The notes under the pieces: generated by a model
What the model was told of the DNA's origin: nothing
The model's input: the letters and a program-made list of their open reading frames with translations, nothing else
Database searches by the model: none
Assembly (NCBI RefSeq): GCF_000296465.1
Contig: NZ_JH815203.1
Location: 558,001-622,000 of the forward strand
Direction: 5' to 3'
Length of the DNA stretch: 64,000 bases
From: Barnesiella intestinihominis YIT 11860
Lineage (GTDB): Bacteria > Bacteroidota > Bacteroidia > Bacteroidales > Barnesiellaceae
Made by a program: the position numbers and the translations under genes
Part shown: positions 59,530 to 64,000 of the stretch, piece after piece
Layout of the letters: every line of letters starts with the position of its first letter
How positions within the stretch are numbered: position 1 is the stretch's first letter

Positions 59530-59545
59530 ATATAAAAAGCGATGA
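59450..59545 (+). CDS. Possible 31-codon leader peptide
   Basis: An open frame begins with three ATG codons inside the cloverleaf RNA and ends at a TGA that overlaps the ATG of the next gene as ATGA. The peptide starts MMMQIAICIRSPF and ends FLYKKR. Such an overlap is typical of translational coupling, and ribosomes on this frame would open the outer helix and the terminator. No good ribosome binding site is visible, so it may be chance. Confidence 0.3.
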   Translation: MMMQIAICIRSPFTVSITHSSGSEAFLYKKR

Positions 59546-59820
59546 CAAAATATTCTTTCTTACGGCTTAGATTATTAAGAACAATCCGGGAGTGGATTTG
59601 TTCAGCGAACATGATTGATATAGAACATTTTACAAAAATATTCTATTCACTCGGCGAAATCGATCGGTCTATTGTTAAAAAATACATACACGGAGATTCT
59701 ATAAGAAACATCTCCCGATGTCTCGGCTATTCAGAGTCCTTTATTTACGAAAGGATATACAAATTTCACAAGAAAATACGAAAAGTTTCTCGTCACGAGA
59801 AGGCACAAGATTTCGACTAA
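59542..59820 (+). CDS. Small helix-turn-helix protein, sigma-region-4-like
   Basis: This 92-residue basic protein has a central HTH: LGEIDRSIVKKYIHGDSIRNISRCLGYSESFIYERIYKFHKKIRK region (about 37-82), similar to region 4 of sigma-70 factors or to a phage-type regulator. Region 2 is absent, so it cannot act as a full sigma factor. It stands alone between two minus-strand genes, preceded by the structured RNA at 59375, which probably controls it. It has no close Shine-Dalgarno sequence. Confidence 0.65.
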   Translation: MTKYSFLRLRLLRTIREWICSANMIDIEHFTKIFYSLGEIDRSIVKKYIHGDSIRNISRCLGYSESFIYERIYKFHKKIRKVSRHEKAQDFD

Positions 59821-59875
59821 ATCCAGCTTCCGCAGATTTACTCTACAACGACAGACTCGGTACTGACAATAACAA

Positions 59876-59904
59876 AGCAGCCGATCTCTAAAAGACCGGC
59901 TGCT
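59876..59904. terminator. Bidirectional hairpin between the HTH gene and the lipoprotein gene
   Basis: AGCAGCCG / CGGCTGCT (8 bp) continues after one mismatch with TCT/AGA and a five-base loop. It lies between the converging genes that stop at 59820 and 59928. T-runs are weak on both sides. Confidence 0.6.
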
Positions 59905-59927
59905 CAATAACTCTATCCTTAAAAGGA

Positions 59928-61346
59928 TCAACGAATACTTTTCATTTTAAGATTTTGTCTGATAAGGGACTGCATATGAAGTTTTTCTGTTGCAGACAAC
60001 GGTTTCATTTCCGACAATTTCATCTCGTTTTTCAACAACTTTATCGACGACGGGATATTAGTATTTGCGGCTGCGGCTTGAACAGATCCTTTAAAGAAGA
60101 GAGATGCATTCCACAAATCATACCACCCTAAGCTAAAATTGCTGTCACTGGGGTCGGCATCGGCATTAAAGCAATAAAGTCCACACCAACGATCTTGCGC
60201 ATACACAACCTCGTCGCCTTGTGCTTTTTCAGCGAAGTTTACATATTCAAAATTATCGGTTTCACTCTCTGGAAGTCCTGCGAAAGTGAAAATAGCGTTA
60301 ACCATTCCGACATTAGTTTCTACCTGCATAACTCCCATAATTTGTAAATCAGCAATTCTAAAACCATTATCGGTCACTTCGGCTTCCAGTTGATTGGGAT
60401 ACCCATCCTTAAAATAGAAATGGTCTATTACAAGAGTATCAGGATTATTTGCATGTTTTAATGAAAACTCAGTATCGAATCCCATAGGTGTACTTCCGGG
60501 TTGTTGTGTTTGAAGATCATATTGATAGAACAAGAATCCGAATGTACCTGTAAAATCACTTTCTTGTGCAGCGGTATACTCCCAATAAGGAGCCGCAACG
60601 GTTTGAGTTTCTTCATCGACGCCACCAACCAATGCAGCAGACTGATTTCCACCGGCATCAGCGAAAGCACCCTCGGCAAAATCGAGGAATACATACGATA
60701 CGGCTTCGTTCTCGTCGAACACTACACTTTCAGGCAAAGTAATCGTAACAGACTCATTATTGATAGCGACACTCTCGATCGTACCGTTGGCATAAGAGGT
60801 AAGGTTACCCTTCGTCACATCGTAGGTGATAGCACCGCTTCCTCGAACAACGGTCTCGTTGAAAGTCAAAACGACACTGCGTCCGCCGTTCGTAGCTTTA
60901 TATTTATTACCGTCGGGAACGTTCACCAAATAAGGAGCCTCTTCGTCGGGCAATTCGACAGATGCCGAAGCCACAGCCCCGCAAACGCCTTTTTCATTGG
61001 ATGCCACGGCATATACATAGTACGTAGCCCCTAAATTCTGGTTAGAAAGCGTACCGCTCACGCTGGGTTTTTCGGCAGCTTTCACCAATGTAGAACCTTC
61101 GTATTTCGCTTGCAACAACTGGTCGGGATCGACAGTCATCGCCTCGTCGGTCACAATATAAGAATAATATACGGTTCCCTCTGCCGGAGTAATGGTTACC
61201 TTGAAAGCATCCACGGCTGTTTTTTCAGCCGTCACCGTTACGGCAGGACCTTCGCCCATATCCACCGGCGTAAAGTCTTCGAATTCGGTGCAACCTGCCC
61301 CCATGAGGCAGATTGCAGAGAATAATCCTATAATATATTTTTTCAT
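59928..61346 (-). CDS. Surface lipoprotein with Ig/fibronectin-like domains, SusCD-associated
   Basis: This 472-residue lipoprotein has a lipobox at LMGAGC19. After it comes a fibronectin-III-like domain (about 35-130; VTVTAEKTAVDAFKVTITPAEGTVYYSYIVTDE), then a bacterial Ig-like domain (EEAPYLVNVPDGNKYKATNGGRSVVLTFNETVVRGSG) and a beta-rich C-terminal half of unknown fold. It is the most distal gene of the second SusC/SusD operon, where such lipoproteins bind the cargo at the cell surface. No enzyme motif was seen. Confidence 0.82.
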   Translation of the reverse strand: MKKYIIGLFSAICLMGAGCTEFEDFTPVDMGEGPAVTVTAEKTAVDAFKVTITPAEGTVYYSYIVTDEAMTVDPDQLLQAKYEGSTLVKAAEKPSVSGTLSNQNLGATYYVYAVASNEKGVCGAVASASVELPDEEAPYLVNVPDGNKYKATNGGRSVVLTFNETVVRGSGAITYDVTKGNLTSYANGTIESVAINNESVTITLPESVVFDENEAVSYVFLDFAEGAFADAGGNQSAALVGGVDEETQTVAAPYWEYTAAQESDFTGTFGFLFYQYDLQTQQPGSTPMGFDTEFSLKHANNPDTLVIDHFYFKDGYPNQLEAEVTDNGFRIADLQIMGVMQVETNVGMVNAIFTFAGLPESETDNFEYVNFAEKAQGDEVVYAQDRWCGLYCFNADADPSDSNFSLGWYDLWNASLFFKGSVQAAAANTNIPSSIKLLKNEMKLSEMKPLSATEKLHMQSLIRQNLKMKSIR

Positions 61347-61362
61347 TGCTCTATGATTTTAA

Positions 61363-62241
61363 TTATTCTTCAACTTTTGTCAATGTAAGAGTCCTTACGC
61401 CCGTGAGATAACCAACAGTCTCACCCCCGGACGCAGCCGAAGCCAACACGAATGTATTTATGGCAATCGTGTTATTCGACACGTAAGCCGTCGCCGAACT
61501 TGCGCCATTGAAATCGAGGGACAAAGTATAAGTGCTACCATAAGTACCCAAATCCTGACCGGCGTTAATCGTTATCGACTTGAAATCGGCACTTACCGTA
61601 CCCATTACCGATTTGTAAACAGCTCCACTCTCTGTCGGAACGATCTGCGTAAACCAAACTCGATCTATATAGTCTGCATCTTTCACGACTTCACAAGTCC
61701 AAGTGAATGTTGCACCATTGTCGTCTTCGAACGGCGATACACCCGAAGCCGTATAAGTTCCCAAGATTCCGGCAGCGGCCAGCGGGTGGTCGTCATCGCT
61801 GATCGTGACGGTAGTCGTGTAGTTCGCACCTAAATTACAGCCTTCGGGAGCAGAAAGTTTGATATCGAAACACACATCGCCATTATAATCGTCGTTATCG
61901 ATAGGTTCGATCGATATGTAAGCGACCATCTCGCCGTCAGCGGTAAACGACAAAGTATTCGACGTATTTTTCAAACGGTAATTCACGCCCTCTTTCGCAG
62001 CGTTTTTACCGGCATAGGCAGTCGTATCGATTTCAAAACCCACCGACACATCGAGCCCTTTGGAAGCCACCAATGAAATGGGGATTTTAACCTCTCTAGC
62101 TGCATTCTCGGCTATGGAAGTGGTCTTGCTGTCAAAAGCCACGAATGCATCTTTGTCGCTGAACATAGGAGTATCCACCGATTGGCACGAAGCTAACACC
62201 CCTCCTACAACAGCCGCATATATAAATTTACTTATTTTCAT
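61363..62241 (-). CDS. Surface lipoprotein with Calx-beta-like domain, SusCD-associated
   Basis: This 292-residue lipoprotein (lipobox GVLASC19) has a Calx-beta/DUF4843-like N-terminal domain (about 30-155) ending in YTTTVTISDDDHPL, followed by a lipocalin-like beta domain (ILGTYTASGVSPFEDDNGATFTWTCEV). It lies 20 bases after susD and 17 bases before the next lipoprotein gene, so it belongs to the same operon. A binding role is inferred from context. Confidence 0.82.
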   Translation of the reverse strand: MKISKFIYAAVVGGVLASCQSVDTPMFSDKDAFVAFDSKTTSIAENAAREVKIPISLVASKGLDVSVGFEIDTTAYAGKNAAKEGVNYRLKNTSNTLSFTADGEMVAYISIEPIDNDDYNGDVCFDIKLSAPEGCNLGANYTTTVTISDDDHPLAAAGILGTYTASGVSPFEDDNGATFTWTCEVVKDADYIDRVWFTQIVPTESGAVYKSVMGTVSADFKSITINAGQDLGTYGSTYTLSLDFNGASSATAYVSNNTIAINTFVLASAASGGETVGYLTGVRTLTLTKVEE

Positions 62242-62260
62242 AATTGTCTTCTATTAAAAT

Positions 62261-63730
62261 TTATTTGCTTTGATAACCGGGATTCTGATCCATGTTTTTG
62301 TTATTCAAAATATCGTTCTCGGGAATTGGCAATGCCCAACGATAGCTCGGGAAATCGATATTTTTCGTGAGCGGATCCAAGTCGTAATCGGTCCGAACCA
62401 ACGACTTCTGCAATCGTTTCATATCGAAGAATATATGGCCCTCGAACAAGAACTCCTTGCGGCTTTCCTCGAACAGGTTATCGAGCGTCACCGTGGCGTA
62501 AGCCTCGGCATTACGGTTCGTGGCTACGCGGTTCAAATCGTCGATAGCGGTTACGCCCGATACCGTGGCTCCACGGGAAATAGCCTCCGAACGTATCAGA
62601 TACATTTCCGAGATACGCAACACCGGCACGTTATTGTAGGCCAGCAGGCCGCCTTTGCCGGGATACTTGGTCGACCAGCGGTAGCCCGGATATCTGCTGT
62701 TGGTTTTCGTCAATCCGGTCAGGCGCACATCGGTTGCGTCATACAAATCGATAAGGTCGTTCGACACACGAACGTCGCCGTAACCGGCTCCGCCTGCAAC
62801 TTCGGGTGCTGTCAAATAGTCTCCGAGGTCACTGCGGCTGCCGTCGCTCTGGGATACGTAAACTTCAAATATGATTTCGCTGCCCGATTGGGGGGCTACG
62901 TCTACCGAGCCGTCCCACATCGATACGAAGCGGTCGCCCGAAAGCAGACGAAAACGCCCGTTCTTGATCACTTTCGTCGCATAATCGGCGGCCAACTGCC
63001 AATCTTCGTGGTGCAGATACACCCGTGCCATCAAGGCTTGGATAACCGGTTTCGTCACCGTGGCCACGACATCTTTCACCCCGGCGCGCACATAGCTGTC
63101 GCTCATCAGGCGTTCGGCTTCCACCAAGTCGGGTATAATGAGGTTTTCATACACTTCCGCTACCGTGTTACGGGAGGGACGGGCCGAGAGGTCGTCCTTC
63201 AACACGATGGGCACACCCATCGCTTCTACTCCGGTAATACCGTTTGCCTTGATATAACCGTAGGGTTGGGCGTAAACTCGTACCAAATCGAAGTAAGCCA
63301 AAGCACGCAAGAACAAATTCTCGGCTTTGATGTTGTTGATTTGCTCGTCGCTTACCCCGTCGCGCGAGAATTTTCCTTCGTTAATCGCCGTGAGTGCTTT
63401 ATTACAGCCCAGTATCGCGCTATATGCGCTCGACCAAAGGCCCATCGTGCTGGTCGAAGTATAGTTCCATGCCGGTTCCATACGCATACGTCCTGTATTG
63501 ACCGGGCCTACCATACCGTTGCCGCACATCACATCGAATGTCAACGGGAACGATGCCCCATACCACGAGATGACTGCCCGATAGTTACCCGCCGTCGCTC
63601 CGTCGATCCCTTCAAAGGTCGACAGAGCCAATTCGTCTGACTGATCCATAGGCGGCTCCTTCGTCAGGAAGTCCTCGCAGGAAGAAAGAGCCAACGCTAA
63701 AACTGCTATCGATAAAATTATTTTTTTCAT
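62261..63730 (-). CDS. SusD/RagB-family lipoprotein, second locus
   Basis: This 489-residue lipoprotein (lipobox LALSSC18, then EDFLTKEPPMDQ) has SusD helices (NLFLRALAYFDLVRVYAQPYG) and the C-terminal RAGB_SusD part (ISEMYLIRSEAISRGA, RKEFLFEGHIFFDMKR, RWALPIPENDILNNKNMDQNPGY). It is preceded by the SusC gene after 23 bases. The substrate cannot be told from what is visible; a peptide or glycan are both possible. Confidence 0.95.
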   Translation of the reverse strand: MKKIILSIAVLALALSSCEDFLTKEPPMDQSDELALSTFEGIDGATAGNYRAVISWYGASFPLTFDVMCGNGMVGPVNTGRMRMEPAWNYTSTSTMGLWSSAYSAILGCNKALTAINEGKFSRDGVSDEQINNIKAENLFLRALAYFDLVRVYAQPYGYIKANGITGVEAMGVPIVLKDDLSARPSRNTVAEVYENLIIPDLVEAERLMSDSYVRAGVKDVVATVTKPVIQALMARVYLHHEDWQLAADYATKVIKNGRFRLLSGDRFVSMWDGSVDVAPQSGSEIIFEVYVSQSDGSRSDLGDYLTAPEVAGGAGYGDVRVSNDLIDLYDATDVRLTGLTKTNSRYPGYRWSTKYPGKGGLLAYNNVPVLRISEMYLIRSEAISRGATVSGVTAIDDLNRVATNRNAEAYATVTLDNLFEESRKEFLFEGHIFFDMKRLQKSLVRTDYDLDPLTKNIDFPSYRWALPIPENDILNNKNMDQNPGYQSK

Positions 63731-63753
63731 TGTAACAATTCTTTTTTAATTGA

Positions 63754-64000
63754 TTAGAAAGTAATATCCACACCCACGATCATCGAACGGGTCATCGGGT
63801 AACTGATGATGGTAGCACCCGAGGTTCCGTGTTCGGGATCCCAGTAGTTCATGTTGTGGAACGTATAGAGGTTCAATGCGCTGGCATAGATGCGAACACC
63901 GCTCATCAATGCCTTTTTGGTCCATTTCGAAGGCAAGCTGTATGCCAGCGTAATATCCTTGATACGCAAGTAGCTGCCATCTTCGAGATAACGGGTAGAA
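63754..64000 (-). CDS. C-terminal end of a SusC/RagA-family TonB-dependent transporter
   Basis: The frame is open from the window edge and reads RYLEDGSYLRIKDITLAYSLP, then NLYTFHNMNYWDPEHG and ending in a barrel strand (SMIVGVDITF). These are the last strands of a SusC barrel. Codon 63969 is a TTG inside the gene and not its start. It pairs with the SusD-like gene downstream. Confidence 0.93.
   Translation of the reverse strand, partial: STRYLEDGSYLRIKDITLAYSLPSKWTKKALMSGVRIYASALNLYTFHNMNYWDPEHGTSGATIISYPMTRSMIVGVDITF

Noticed and set aside
62270-63640. A 456-codon open frame on the plus strand
   Set aside because: It is antisense to the second SusD-like gene, which has clear family motifs. 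The frame is a codon-usage shadow.

Overview
The window is chromosomal DNA from a gut-type member of the Bacteroidales (Bacteroidota). The evidence is SusC/SusD pairs, a hybrid two-component PUL regulator, S-type sulfatases, promoters of the TAnnTTTG class, few strong Shine-Dalgarno sequences, and type IX secretion (T9SS) C-terminal sorting domains on several proteins. A Barnesiella/Coprobacter-like family is a guess from the T9SS tails plus PULs; the genus cannot be settled from this stretch.

Layout. 1-1508 (minus) is the promoter-proximal part of an operon for a ubiquitin-like conjugation or deconjugation system: a JAB protease fused to a UBC-like fold, then an E2-like protein, then a third gene cut by the window edge. 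1.7-9.9 kb is core metabolism and envelope: psd-pssA phospholipid genes, pepD, a flippase-like membrane protein, rsmA, mgtE and an acyltransferase. 10.0-31.7 kb (minus) is a complete polysaccharide utilisation locus: GH2, sulfatase, GH20, sulfatase, SusD, SusC, a GH18 whose barrel is interrupted by a LamG domain, a secreted protein of unknown function, and the HTCS regulator. The enzyme set fits a sulfated N-acetyllactosamine-type host glycan (mucin, keratan sulfate or complex N-glycan). A 21-bp-spaced direct repeat upstream of the PUL promoter is a good candidate HTCS operator.

32.3-36.1 kb (plus) holds a sigma-54 activator, an LptE-like lipoprotein, a TPR protein, secG and a YwqG-like protein. 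36.8-38.3 kb (minus) is bcp-recA. 38.6-46.2 kb (minus) is a TetR-TolC-HlyD-ABC-ABC-permease-permease-AraC efflux operon with a clear palindromic operator. 47.7-55.5 kb (minus) holds a carboxynorspermidine synthase, pdxA, rlmN, ppiD, a CNNM/CorC protein and lptC. 56.1-57.8 kb is a secreted C10 protease. 59.9-64.0 kb (minus) is the 3' part of a second SusC/SusD locus with two surface lipoproteins.

Two non-coding features stand out. First, four large intergenic regions (36.1-36.7, 46.5-47.6, 55.6-56.0 and 58.0-59.2 kb) are filled with a family of G/C-clamped stem-loop repeats. Their helices are kept by compensatory changes, and two of the blocks are bounded by imperfect terminal inverted repeats. 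Second, 59375-59529 encodes a cloverleaf-like RNA that starts at a predicted promoter. It contains a possible terminator that competes with an internal hairpin, and it precedes a small sigma-region-4-like HTH gene. No tRNA, rRNA, CRISPR array or intact insertion sequence was seen.
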